A stretch of 64,000 bases of DNA from Larkinella knui (lineage in GTDB: Bacteria; Bacteroidota; Bacteroidia; Cytophagales; Spirosomataceae). The notes below the pieces were generated by a model. It saw only the letters and a program-made list of their open reading frames with translations, had not been told where the DNA came from and ran no database searches. This document shows positions 47,904-56,596 of the stretch, in pieces; within the stretch, counting starts at the first letter, position 1; each line of letters starts with the position of its first letter. Position numbers and translations under genes: made by a program. The DNA lies in NCBI RefSeq assembly GCF_003858645.1, contig NZ_RQJP01000001.1, forward strand, positions 1,893,487-1,957,486, written 5' to 3'.

Positions 47904-47980
47904 GCGTGCAGCCGGTTTGAATAAAAGTGACAAACTTTAACTGATATTGACCTTTAACAGAAGCAAGATACTAATTTTAC

Positions 47981-48329
47981 GAACTCGTACAGTATCGTAC
48001 TATTTGAACCGGTGCGATTGGTACGAATAGGTACGAGCCCCATTCAATAAAAAGTCTTCCGATTTTAGTTACCTTCTTACCTTAGAGTGGAAAGTCAGTT
48101 TCGTTCAGAAACATAGTGCCGGGGTATAGAATGACAAATTAGATAACCGGGGATGGTCAATGACCGGCTCAGCGGTTTTACGCATATAACAAAAATTCAA
48201 ATGACAACTACTTCATTTCAGTTATTCTCAATTCCACTTTTAAGTAAATAATCGTTTTTAAGTAGCTTAGCAAAATAAAATACCTGGTTTTGAGTAATCT
48301 TCTGAGTTGGTAGAGCAAGTAAATTTCCA
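47981..48329. repeat. long GTACGA/TTTTGAGTA repeat, copy C2
   Basis: About 350 bp that align directly with 51693-52033 (C3). First comes an array of TCGTAC/GTACGA half-sites at about 10-bp steps (47986-48036), then GCCGGGGTA, then 29 nt that are identical in both copies (48197-48225 and 51902-51930), then three TTTTNAGTA units (48238-48296). C2 and C3 flank the thioredoxin-like/hybrid-kinase operon. The short 160-bp gap that follows (48330-48490) shows nothing more. Confidence 0.85.
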
Positions 48330-48490
48330 AAAAGTTTTACCGCTTTTTATACTTTAAAGAGATAATCGTTTGGAAAAGGGTAATGGTTGTTCATAGGCAG
48401 AATTTTGTCTCAATATTTAAATTCCGTTTTGTTACTTCAGCTTTCATGGTAAGTGTTGATTGATACCAAGTAGGGATATCAAAAAAAGAC

Positions 48491-50755
48491 CTACCGCTTG
48501 GCCTCAGCCAGTTGTTGGTACCACTTCTCAAGCTTAGTCATGAGATCTTCCAGTTTGAGGGGCTTACTGAGGAAATCATTCATACCAGCATCTAGACATT
48601 CCTGTTCATTCCCTGCCAGAGCACTAGCAGTCAAAGCAATAATAACAGGCTGTTTTACCAGGGTTTGCCGAATCAACCGGGACGCCTCCAACCCATCCAG
48701 AACCGGCATTTGTATATCCATTAGGATAAGCTCGTACTCCTTTTGATGCGCGGCTTCAAGCGCTTCTTGTCCGTTACTTACCACGTCTGGTTGATAGCCC
48801 ATTTTTTGCAGGAAATGCTGGATCACACGCTGGTTCATGGTATTATCCTCGGCCACCAAAATAACAAAGGGATAGGTGGCATAAAAATCATTGGATAGCC
48901 TTTTCTGGATCACTGCCTCAGAGAGCACAGGCTGCTGCGGTTGAAGGGCCTGTTGTACATGTTTGCTCAGCATCTGCTGCCTAATTGGCTTCGAAAGGAT
49001 CGAGACGAAAAGCGACCGATGTTCATCTTTTACTTCCTCCCCAATGGAACTTAGTAAAATAATAGGGAGTTTTGGAAAGTGCATTCGAATTTGCTTTGCC
49101 AGCATCACTCCATCCATACCCGGCATCTGCATATCAGTAATGACGAGGTCAATGTCGGAGTCTGTAGACAGCACCTCCAGCGCTTCTCCGCCGTTGAATG
49201 CCAGGGCTGGCCGTAACTGCCAAGACATTAATTGTCGTTTCAAGATTGCCAGATTGGTGACATTGTCATCCACTATTAGGACCCGTTTCCCCACCTGGTA
49301 GGCCAGATTGGAACGGGTGTTAGAGACAAGCTGTTTTGTTCCGGGGTAGGTAAGCACCGTAAAGGAGAAGGTCGAGCCTACCCCAGGTTGGCTAATAACG
49401 TTGATTTCGCCACCCATTAATCCGACCAGCTTCTGAGAGATCGCTAGGCCCAGACCCGTGCCCCCGTATTGACGCGTCGTAGAGGAATCCACCTGTGAGA
49501 AGGCCTTGAAAAGCCGACTCAATTTATCGGCCGGTATACCGATGCCCGTATCTCTTACATCAAATCTGACCTGAAGTTTACCCCCGGGGTCAGTTTTTTC
49601 GGTAGTTACCAAGACACAGATTTCACCATGGTGAGTAAACTTTATTGCATTACCAACCAGGTTGATCAGTACTTGCCGCAGCCGCAAATGGTCACCTAAG
49701 ATTTGTACTGGGACGTTTTCTTGCATATCGTAAACCAGCTCGAGACCTAATTTAGTAGCCTTTGCGCCGAACATATCCAGTACATCCTCGATGCACTGGC
49801 GCAGGTTAAAATCCTCATGTTCCAATTCCAGATTACCCGATTCGATTTTGGAAAAATCAAGAATGTCGTTAATCAAATTGATCAGCGTTTCCCCACAGCT
49901 AGAAATCGTTTCGGTAAACATCCGTTGCTCTTCGGATAAAGGAGTTTCTTGCAACAAGGTCGCCATTCCAATCACCCCATTCATCGGCGTACGAATCTCG
50001 TGACTCATGGTGGCTAAGAAGATACTTTTGGCCTGGTTCGCTTTTTCAGCGTCTTGGCGAGCTCTTTCCAATTCCCGGTTGGATGCCCGAAGTTGTTCAT
50101 TAATTACTTTCAGGATCTCCTCGTTTTGTTTCCGCTCCTGAGACAGCTGGGCTTCCTGTTGTAAGTGCGCCATTTCCAGGGTCTGGCTGAGTTGCAACTC
50201 ATTATATTTCCGAAGTAGGTGGGACCACAAGCCACAGATAAAAAAAATCACAGCAACCAGTCCAGTATGAATGACAAAGGTCTGCAGGTCAAAATAGTCC
50301 AACTGGGTAAAATAAATTTTACTAAACCCATTGTTTTGTAAATAGCCAAAAACGGCGTGATGGACCAGAACAACGGCCAAAAAGGGAAGTTGCAGTTTCC
50401 ATTTTTGGTACGTAATCAGCAGGGCACTGCCAATAAATGCGAAAAAATGCATTTCAAAGAGCCCATGCATCTGGTAAATATACTGTGCCATAAACACCCC
50501 AAACACGGCACTTAATACATACTGATAGAGGTCAGAGTAAGGTTGTAGGATTTTGACGGAATAATAAGCCACCAGCGAAAGGCCGCCAACCCCCAGGGCG
50601 ATGAGCCACGTGTCATAAAAAGCAGCGAATATAAAGCCGATAATAAAATAGCCGCTTAAGAAATAATTCATTAAACGGTCTGACCTTTCCTGGACCCCAA
50701 CCAACAAACCTTGGGCAGGATTTCTTAAAAGAGCATACTTATAATCCACGATCAT
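48491..50755 (-). CDS. hybrid sensor histidine kinase with two receiver domains
   Basis: A 754-aa BarA-like protein. Five or six hydrophobic helices occupy residues 30-180, then a coiled coil (190-245), HisKA with the phospho-acceptor in [13 protein letters not shown], HATPase (N box [11 protein letters not shown]1 DTGIGIP, G2 GTGLGLAIS), receiver 1 ([20 protein letters not shown]) and receiver 2 ([21 protein letters not shown]). There is no Hpt or output domain, so phosphate must pass to another protein outside the element. It follows the thioredoxin-like gene by 16 nt, and both are bracketed by long direct repeats. A two-component sensor as mobile-element cargo is less common than defence. 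Confidence 0.92.
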   Translation of the reverse strand: MIVDYKYALLRNPAQGLLVGVQERSDRLMNYFLSGYFIIGFIFAAFYDTWLIALGVGGLSLVAYYSVKILQPYSDLYQYVLSAVFGVFMAQYIYQMHGLFEMHFFAFIGSALLITYQKWKLQLPFLAVVLVHHAVFGYLQNNGFSKIYFTQLDYFDLQTFVIHTGLVAVIFFICGLWSHLLRKYNELQLSQTLEMAHLQQEAQLSQERKQNEEILKVINEQLRASNRELERARQDAEKANQAKSIFLATMSHEIRTPMNGVIGMATLLQETPLSEEQRMFTETISSCGETLINLINDILDFSKIESGNLELEHEDFNLRQCIEDVLDMFGAKATKLGLELVYDMQENVPVQILGDHLRLRQVLINLVGNAIKFTHHGEICVLVTTEKTDPGGKLQVRFDVRDTGIGIPADKLSRLFKAFSQVDSSTTRQYGGTGLGLAISQKLVGLMGGEINVISQPGVGSTFSFTVLTYPGTKQLVSNTRSNLAYQVGKRVLIVDDNVTNLAILKRQLMSWQLRPALAFNGGEALEVLSTDSDIDLVITDMQMPGMDGVMLAKQIRMHFPKLPIILLSSIGEEVKDEHRSLFVSILSKPIRQQMLSKHVQQALQPQQPVLSEAVIQKRLSNDFYATYPFVILVAEDNTMNQRVIQHFLQKMGYQPDVVSNGQEALEAAHQKEYELILMDIQMPVLDGLEASRLIRQTLVKQPVIIALTASALAGNEQECLDAGMNDFLSKPLKLEDLMTKLEKWYQQLAEAKR

Positions 50756-50771
50756 TTTTACCAGTTGAATC

Positions 50772-51371
50772 CTAGTTTTTACAATAGGGCAAACTACAGC
50801 CGTACGCCCTTACGGCCAGTGGGTCGATCACCTGGTTGGCATCCTTGTTCAATAACCCGATAAGAGCCCTTTTGGCATAACTGGTTCTTTCGTCCGTACA
50901 GTAGCGGCTCCGGTTATAATTACCCCGGTAATACAAACGGTTCTTCGAATCCAACAGTACCGCCTGGGGAGTGGAATACACCCCGCATACAGCAGCGATA
51001 GACTTATCAAACATGACTGGTAGATTCAGCTCTAATTTTTCCTGTATCTGTTGCACCGAATAGGTTTTAATGCTCATTACTACTACGATAAAGGTTACGT
51101 GTTGGCTATATTGACGGACAAGGGATTGAAAATGGATTTTGTTAAACCGGGAACAAGGGCAATCGGGGTTAAAGAAATGAAGGAATACGGGTTTTTTAGA
51201 CTTTTCCCTTAAAAGGCCTTTTAATTCGATCACGCTTCCGGTGGTTACTAGTTTATAGTTTTTCGGAACCGGCGTCGGTAACTGATAGAGCCAATCCTGA
51301 TACCAGAACAAAGCTCCCACCGCTGACGTTAGCACCAGTAGCCAAATGATCACCAAGCCTTTTTTTATCAT
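50772..51371 (-). CDS. thioredoxin-fold membrane-anchored protein (DUF6436-like)
   Basis: A 199-aa protein with an N-terminal membrane anchor (about 5-25) and an extracytoplasmic thioredoxin fold. [13 protein letters not shown] gives a CPC active-site motif in place of CxxC, and [12 protein letters not shown] holds the cis-Pro strand. This matches the DUF6436-type thioredoxin-like group. A single Cys pair separated by one residue suggests peroxidase-like or redox-sensing rather than disulfide-exchange activity; inference. It is the promoter-proximal gene of the operon with the hybrid kinase, and could supply its redox signal. Confidence 0.8.
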   Translation of the reverse strand: MIKKGLVIIWLLVLTSAVGALFWYQDWLYQLPTPVPKNYKLVTTGSVIELKGLLREKSKKPVFLHFFNPDCPCSRFNKIHFQSLVRQYSQHVTFIVVVMSIKTYSVQQIQEKLELNLPVMFDKSIAAVCGVYSTPQAVLLDSKNRLYYRGNYNRSRYCTDERTSYAKRALIGLLNKDANQVIDPLAVRAYGCSLPYCKN

Positions 51372-51692
51372 TTCGTTCGCTGAGCTGTTTTACGAAAATT
51401 TCCCTGAAGTTAAACCAAGCGATGCTGTCCAGAACACTGTTTTTTTTCGGCTTTAGGGCCAAATCGTTGCTAGTCCTCGACTTCTAACAAATTGGGTATG
51501 AGCCGAAAAAAATCAGGTAATAACCCCTTGATCCGAAGTGCAAAAGTGGCTGGTATGCTTTTTAATGGGCAATAATAATGCCACACCCCTAGAAGCGATT
51601 TAAGGTTCACGCTACTTATCCGTTCAGGGCGGAAAGCAAGACTTCATTTGACAATTCATCTACGATTTTATCGGCTAAAAATTACATCCACA
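51372..51692. other. upstream region of the thioredoxin-like/kinase operon
   Basis: About 320 bp between the operon start and repeat C3. No gene is seen. The promoter of the operon should be here, but no clear TAnnTTTG element was found on the minus strand. Confidence 0.35.
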
Positions 51693-52033
51693 GGTTCGTA
51701 CCTATTCGTACTCCACGTACCAGTACGATTGGTACGAGAAAGTACGTATCGTATCTACCAAAAAGTCCTACGTTTTTTCACTTTCCCTAGAATGGCAAGA
51801 TAGTTTAATTTAGAAAAGCAATGCCGGGGTAAAGAAGGGCGAAGAAAATTATTGGGGTTTTGCAATAACTGCCTCCATCATTCTAAACTTATACTTCTGA
51901 CTCAAATGACAACTACTTCATTTCAGTTATATTCAATACTCACTTTTAAGTAGAAAATCGTTTTTGAGTAGCCAAGCAAAATAAAAATAACTGATTTTGA
52001 GTAGGTCTTTTGGGTAAGTAGGTTAAGTAAATT
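51693..52033. repeat. long GTACGA/TTTTGAGTA repeat, copy C3
   Basis: The direct counterpart of C2. The GTACGA half-site array is at 51694-51752 with seven half-sites about 9-10 bp apart. The 29-nt identical block is at 51902-51930 and the TTTTNAGTA units lie at 51944-52003. It is upstream of the thioredoxin-like/kinase operon on the minus strand. Confidence 0.85.
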
Positions 52034-52643
52034 ACAATATAAGTAGTAGAAAAAAAGCTTGACAGTAAGAGTTGTGCAACAGCCAGACTCGTTTCGCGAG
52101 ATACTTAAAAGTTTCTATTGCAATATCCTTCAAAAGTCACACACAGTCCTAAATTGTCATCTCAGGCATCAATGAATCATTATTAGCGCAACAGCTGAAT
52201 TTGTGAGATCGTTTGATTTTGCATAAAAGTTGCAAACCGTGCAAACTTTCAAAATGATAAAAGTCTAACAATTTCTAGTTACCCTACCTAGCTTCTAATA
52301 GAAGATAAATAGTCTTCACTCTGGGTTGCCTAAGATTCAAATCCAAACTATATTTATAGTAATTTTTTGTGAATTCGACTATTGATTGATGACATTTCAA
52401 ACATCTTTCACTGTCAGTCGGGATGGCAAAATTTAAAAATAATGCTATAGTATTATAATATGAAATAAATTTCTGTCTGCATGGAAGTGACTTATTTAAC
52501 GATGATTGTCTGTACCTACGCTATTGTATATGTATAAATATTTTCAGGAAGAAACGGGAAACAGACAGGGCAAATATCAACATATTTTGACATTGATATA
52601 AAATATTGACAGGTTCCACTTTGCTCTGTAATTTCGAGCTAGC
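52034..52643. other. non-coding stretch with a partial TTTGCA array
   Basis: A 610-bp AT-rich stretch. Around 52218-52252 it holds a partial TTTGCA array (units at 52218, 52229, 52238, 52247). TTGACA (52606) and TAATTTCG (52628) lie before the next gene but leave almost no leader. No gene is seen. Confidence 0.4.
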
Positions 52644-52982
52644 ATGCAAAAAGAAGTAATCGACCGTCAACTCGAATGTATCGCCATCGCCAAAACGGTA
52701 CCCAAGGCCTTTGATATGGCAATCAACCGACCGGGTTCAGAACCCATCCCCCCCTTCGATTTGACCCATTATACCCTATTCTTTAACCCATCGATCGGCA
52801 ATGTCACGTTTGATTTGAACTGGGATCAGGGCGATGCTTATTCCGCCAACGAGCAGGGCTACTGCCAGCAAACCACTCTGATTGTGGCGGGTTACTATTC
52901 CCGCTATGAGATTGCGACGCTTAGCTTATTGGAGTTAGGCGAGCGTATCTACGCCTATCTTAAATCCGTTAATATGGATTGA
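52644..52982 (+). CDS. hypothetical protein
   Basis: A 112-aa protein, GC-richer than its left neighbours. Stretches such as LTHYTLFFNPSIGNVTFDLNWDQGDAYS and LELGERIYAYL suggest a small alpha/beta fold. I do not recognise it. It is convergent with the first recombinase-like gene, 11 nt away. Confidence 0.55.
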   Translation: MQKEVIDRQLECIAIAKTVPKAFDMAINRPGSEPIPPFDLTHYTLFFNPSIGNVTFDLNWDQGDAYSANEQGYCQQTTLIVAGYYSRYEIATLSLLELGERIYAYLKSVNMD

Positions 52983-52993
52983 TTCGTAGGTTG

Positions 52994-54235
52994 TTAGGAA
53001 TTCATCAACCGTTCCATATTGTCATCAACCACTTCCTGCCACGTCGACAGGTAATGCCGCTGAAACGTCCTGAAATCCTTCAAACCTAGAATCTTTTGAA
53101 CGGCCTCCATCCGATAACCTCGATGGATAAACATCGCTCCCGCCGTTTTGCGGCATACTTTAGTGGTAAATCGAAAGGGCAACTCCAATCGGTTTTCGAT
53201 CTTTCCCAAATTTTGATTCAAGCCGGTAAACGAAGGTGCCCTTAATACCTGCATCCGGGGCAACAACCGCTGGGTCTCTTCCAGCAGCGGAATGTGGCAG
53301 ATGGCCCACTCGGGATACGCTTGATGCACCTGTTTGACTTTTAAGCGCTTCCAGACAAGTTTGTCACCTTGCGGCAAATGAACGATGTGCGGTTTGGGGT
53401 CTTTTGCAATCGTTACTGCATCAGGATAATCCAGGCCCGTATAACAGCATAAAAGCGCCCACCACCGGGCCAGATCCAGCGGCTTGGGTAAGTCGAGCCG
53501 CTCCAGCGTCTGAAGCTGACCCAAAGACAAACAGTAGATCGGTTTAGCGGCCTGCCAGGTCAGTTTCAGGCTATTCAACCTGTTCTCCACTATCAATTCG
53601 TTTTCCAGGGCAAACTGAAGTACTTCGCGTACATTGCCGACCAGTTCGGTGGCATAGTTGATGGCCAGTGGACGAGCCCTTAGCCACTGGTAATACTCTT
53701 TCGCCCATCCGATTGTGATCCGATTCAGAAACAGTTCGGACTGACCGGTGGATTCCAGGTACGTTCTCAGATACCGGTAACTCAATTGCCATTTATAAAG
53801 GGTACCGACCGCCCGACGCTCGGGCTCGGGCATCGCCAGTAACGTCGTCAGGTATTCATCATAAACGTAGAGTAAACGGGATGCAATGGGTTCACCACTG
53901 AGCCAATGATGCTGCACTCGTTCGGCACTCACTGAAAGCTCTGCCCGAACCAGTGCTTGAAGGATCGAGAGATGGCCGGCCCTAATATCCGAAAGCATTT
54001 GATTGACCAGACGTGCCTCGGCAGATTCACCCTGAGCGCATTGATTTAGGGCATTCCACAAAGACGGTAATGTATAGACGCCCGATCCATAAGCTTCCAC
54101 CGTGGTCTCATTCACCGTCAGATGGCACTGTAATTCGGCCAGGCCCTGTTTTGATGGAGGGGCAAAATCAAACCATACCGTAAGGGCAACCCGACTGCGA
54201 AGGGGTAAGGAAGGGGTAAGCGTCAACGAATCCAT
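52994..54235 (-). CDS. degenerate tyrosine-recombinase-like protein, paralog 1
   Basis: A 413-aa protein with the layout of a Bacteroidota tyrosine recombinase: Arm-binding domain (about 10-110, GSGVYTLPSLWN), core-binding domain (about 120-230) and catalytic domain. Key residues deviate. Box I reads CYTGLDYPDA with Asp where most have Arg (IntDOT-like enzymes also lack this Arg). Box II reads TTKVCRKTAGAMF: the Arg is kept, the His position holds Lys. Box III reads LGLKDFRTFQRHYL: the His is lost and the Tyr is shifted by one. It may be inactive for cleavage or an unusual variant. It diverges from its paralog at 54315, 79 nt away. GC content is chromosome-like. Confidence 0.8.
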   Translation of the reverse strand: MDSLTLTPSLPLRSRVALTVWFDFAPPSKQGLAELQCHLTVNETTVEAYGSGVYTLPSLWNALNQCAQGESAEARLVNQMLSDIRAGHLSILQALVRAELSVSAERVQHHWLSGEPIASRLLYVYDEYLTTLLAMPEPERRAVGTLYKWQLSYRYLRTYLESTGQSELFLNRITIGWAKEYYQWLRARPLAINYATELVGNVREVLQFALENELIVENRLNSLKLTWQAAKPIYCLSLGQLQTLERLDLPKPLDLARWWALLCCYTGLDYPDAVTIAKDPKPHIVHLPQGDKLVWKRLKVKQVHQAYPEWAICHIPLLEETQRLLPRMQVLRAPSFTGLNQNLGKIENRLELPFRFTTKVCRKTAGAMFIHRGYRMEAVQKILGLKDFRTFQRHYLSTWQEVVDDNMERLMNS

Positions 54236-54281
54236 GCGGCAAACCTACTGATGAATCACCGGTTTATTCATATGATTGAAA

Positions 54282-54289
54282 TATATTTG
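54282..54289 (+). promoter_or_regulatory. -7 promoter element for the plus-strand recombinase-like gene
   Basis: TATATTTG matches the Bacteroidota -7 consensus TAnnTTTG exactly. GGTTTATT near 54261 could be a weak -33 element. Transcription would start near 54295, giving a leader of about 20 nt before the ATG at 54315. It lies in the 79-bp divergent spacer. Confidence 0.55.
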
Positions 54290-54314
54290 CGCCCATTGCT
54301 GACCAAACCACCCC

Positions 54315-55613
54315 ATGACGCCACCGTCCCGACTCCTGCCCGACTCCTCCCGCCGACGGGTGAGTCTCAAGCTTACCTTTGATTTTCCCCAGGACACGCA
54401 TCTGGATTTTGATGAATTGCAATGTTATTTACGTGTCGATGACCAGGACTTGCCCCCGTACGGATCAGGCATCTTTCTCCTGCGCTCCCTTTGGAACCCC
54501 GCTGGCCAGCATGCCCAGGGGCCAACCCGGGAAGCCCGCGTGGTTAACCGCTGCCTGTCGGACATCCGTGCGGATCACCGGGGCATTCTGCTGGATTTGC
54601 AGCGGTCGAATCAGATTCCTACCCCCGCATTGATAAAACGGTACTGGCTCTCGGGTGAGCGAATCACGGTTCGGCTGCTGTCGATGTATGAAGAGTACCT
54701 GACCCAGTTACACCAGACCCCCTTACCCGAGCGCAGTTCCCCCAGTACGCTCTACAAGTGGAACCGGGGCTATCACCTGCTGGCGTCGTATTTGAATATG
54801 AATCAGGTGCCGGATTTGGATCTGCATGCCGTTTCGATTGGTTGGGCCAAGACCTACTATTCCTGGCTCCGCCAGCGCCCCTTGTCCATTGATTCGGCTT
54901 CCCGTTACATCGGCCAGCTTCGGGAGATACTGCAATTTAGTGTCGAACAGGAACTGATCACCCACAACAAACTCAGCGAGTTGCACTTCACCGCCCAGCC
55001 CGCCAAAAGGGTTTGCTGTTTATCCCCCGAACAAGTTCAACAACTAGCGGAACTGGTCTTGCCGGAGCAATTGAACACGGTGCGCAATTGGGCCCTTTTG
55101 AGTTGCTATACCGGGCTGGATTTCAAAGATGCCGTGCAACTGGCTCGTAAACCGGGGGAACACCTGGTGGAGTTATCTTTTGGACAAAAGATTGTTATCC
55201 GGCGTCAGAAGTTCCAGGCTGTCCACCAGGCCAAACCCGACTGGGGCGTTTCTCATATTCCGCTGCTGCCAGAAGCTAAACGCTTATTGGAAGGGGCTGC
55301 TGACTGGCCCGACGTGACGATTCAACGGGTGAACCGCAACCTGGAGACCATCGAGAAGCTGATGAACTTGCCCTTTCGTTTAACGACCAAGATTTGCCGC
55401 AAGACGGCCGGAGCCTTATTCTTATTGAGAGGCTACCGAACCGAAGCGGTTCAAAAGATTTTAGGGATTCAGCACCTGAGGACGCTGGAACGAAATTATT
55501 TGCACATCTTTAGTGAATTAGTCGATGAGAACATGCTGCGGCTGGGATCGGTCACCCGCGCTGAATCCACTACCCGTAAAGAAGAAATCAATACGACCTT
55601 ATTCAACCCTTAA
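54315..55613 (+). CDS. degenerate tyrosine-recombinase-like protein, paralog 2
   Basis: A 432-aa paralog of the protein at 52994-54235, with colinear motifs: GSGIFLLRSLWN, LSDIRAD, YWLSGERIT, CYTGLDFKDA, LTTKICRKTAGALF and LGIQHLRTLERNYL. The same catalytic departures are shared (Asp in box I, Lys at the box II His, no box III His), so they predate the duplication. A degenerate enzyme kept in two copies suggests a function, for instance as a heteromer or a DNA-binding regulator. The Uma2 gene starts 2 nt after its stop. Confidence 0.8.
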   Translation: MTPPSRLLPDSSRRRVSLKLTFDFPQDTHLDFDELQCYLRVDDQDLPPYGSGIFLLRSLWNPAGQHAQGPTREARVVNRCLSDIRADHRGILLDLQRSNQIPTPALIKRYWLSGERITVRLLSMYEEYLTQLHQTPLPERSSPSTLYKWNRGYHLLASYLNMNQVPDLDLHAVSIGWAKTYYSWLRQRPLSIDSASRYIGQLREILQFSVEQELITHNKLSELHFTAQPAKRVCCLSPEQVQQLAELVLPEQLNTVRNWALLSCYTGLDFKDAVQLARKPGEHLVELSFGQKIVIRRQKFQAVHQAKPDWGVSHIPLLPEAKRLLEGAADWPDVTIQRVNRNLETIEKLMNLPFRLTTKICRKTAGALFLLRGYRTEAVQKILGIQHLRTLERNYLHIFSELVDENMLRLGSVTRAESTTRKEEINTTLFNP

Positions 55614-55615
55614 CC

Positions 55616-56209
55616 ATGTCAACGATCACCGCTCTCTCGCAACTGGATCCAAACAGGCCCTATTCGTATGCGGACTACCTGACCTGGGAGTTTGGGGAAT
55701 GGGTCGAGTTACTGGGTGGGCAGTATTCGGTTTTCAGTAGCCCCGGCAAGTCACCCACTCACCAACAGGTGGTAAGTCGAATCGGAATGCAGGTAGCTGA
55801 AAGGTGGAATGATCCGGCGTATGAAACGTGGTCTTTGCCCTTTCCGCTGATCCTGGGATACGAAGAGCTTGAAAATAGCTACAATCTGGTGCTTCCCGAT
55901 GTATACGTGATGGGGAAACATCCGCCGAACTATCTTGATGACCGCGGCTGGCACGGGGTACCGGCGTGGATTGTCGAGGTAACCGACGCCCGAACGGAGG
56001 AAACGGATCGAACCGCGAAATTCAACCTTTACCAGTATTTTGGCGTCAGGGAGTATTGGATCGTTTCACCGGATAAAAGGCAGGTGGTTCAGTATGTTTT
56101 AGACTCAAATGGACGGTATCAGCTACTGGCTGAAAAAAGTAATTCAGGCCTGGCACACGTTCAGGTACTGTCAGGGTTGGAAATTGATTGGGATGAGGTA
56201 TTCGCTTAG
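55616..56209 (+). CDS. Uma2-family endonuclease
   Basis: A 197-aa Uma2 protein (PD-(D/E)xK fold). The N-terminal helix and strand (YSYADYLTW, VELLGGQY), a His in THQQV, and the catalytic part with LPDVYVM (Asp), AWIVEVTDA (Glu-x-Thr in place of Glu-x-Ser) and KFNLYQYFGVREYWIV (Lys and Tyr) match the family. Uma2 proteins are common in cyanobacteria and Cytophagales and occur often on mobile DNA; their role is unclear. It follows paralog 2 by 2 nt and is surely cotranscribed with it. Confidence 0.88.
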   Translation: MSTITALSQLDPNRPYSYADYLTWEFGEWVELLGGQYSVFSSPGKSPTHQQVVSRIGMQVAERWNDPAYETWSLPFPLILGYEELENSYNLVLPDVYVMGKHPPNYLDDRGWHGVPAWIVEVTDARTEETDRTAKFNLYQYFGVREYWIVSPDKRQVVQYVLDSNGRYQLLAEKSNSGLAHVQVLSGLEIDWDEVFA

Positions 56210-56241
56210 TATTCCTAGAAATACCTTCACCAAAGCCATTT

Positions 56242-56335
56242 GCTAAAACAATTTATATAGAAACAAATTGTTTTAGCCATCTAAGCTCTGACTATTTGTA
56301 AAATGGCCTATATCATACGCTGATATAAGCCATTT
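56242..56335. repeat. two tandem perfect hairpins downstream of Uma2
   Basis: Hairpin 1 has a perfect 13-bp stem, GCTAAAACAATTT (56242-56254) with AAATTGTTTTAGC (56265-56277). Hairpin 2 pairs AAATGGC..ATATCA (56301-56315) with TGATAT..GCCATTT (56321-56335), 13 bp with a 2-nt internal bulge. Hairpin 1 may end the recombinase/Uma2 transcript. A second one so close suggests a structured RNA or a binding site. Confidence 0.7.
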
Positions 56336-56596
56336 CACTTTTAACAAAAATCGAAAATCCCTTTCTATTACTTATCCTAATAAATCGAAAACCATATCAT
56401 GCCAAGCACACAATAAAAGTCGAAATAAACTTGCTTTAAACTTTAATCACAGACCAGTTAAATGGATCAAATATTATCTGTCAATTTGGCGTTTAACTAG
56501 AAATCGATTTAAGGTTATTTTCGAGCGATTTAAGACATTAAAAATTCAAGCTATACTCTTTATCAACTTTGATAAGATAATCGATTCTAGGGGCAT
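56336..56596. other. AT-rich region with repeated ATCGA-like motifs
   Basis: About 260 bp of AT-rich DNA with AATCGA, GTCGAAA, AATCGATT and TCGAGCGATT motifs at irregular distances. It directly follows the polymerase-like gene (minus strand). It could be an origin or terminator region; I see no gene. Confidence 0.35.

Noticed and set aside
47981-52033. The C2/C3 repeats as ends of a transposon around the kinase operon
   Set aside because: They are direct rather than inverted, no transposase is inside, and a third short copy exists without an equivalent pair; kept as repeats only.
52606-52636. TTGACA and TAATTTCG as promoter of the 112-aa gene
   Set aside because: The predicted start site would fall almost on the ATG, leaving no leader; not supported enough to list.
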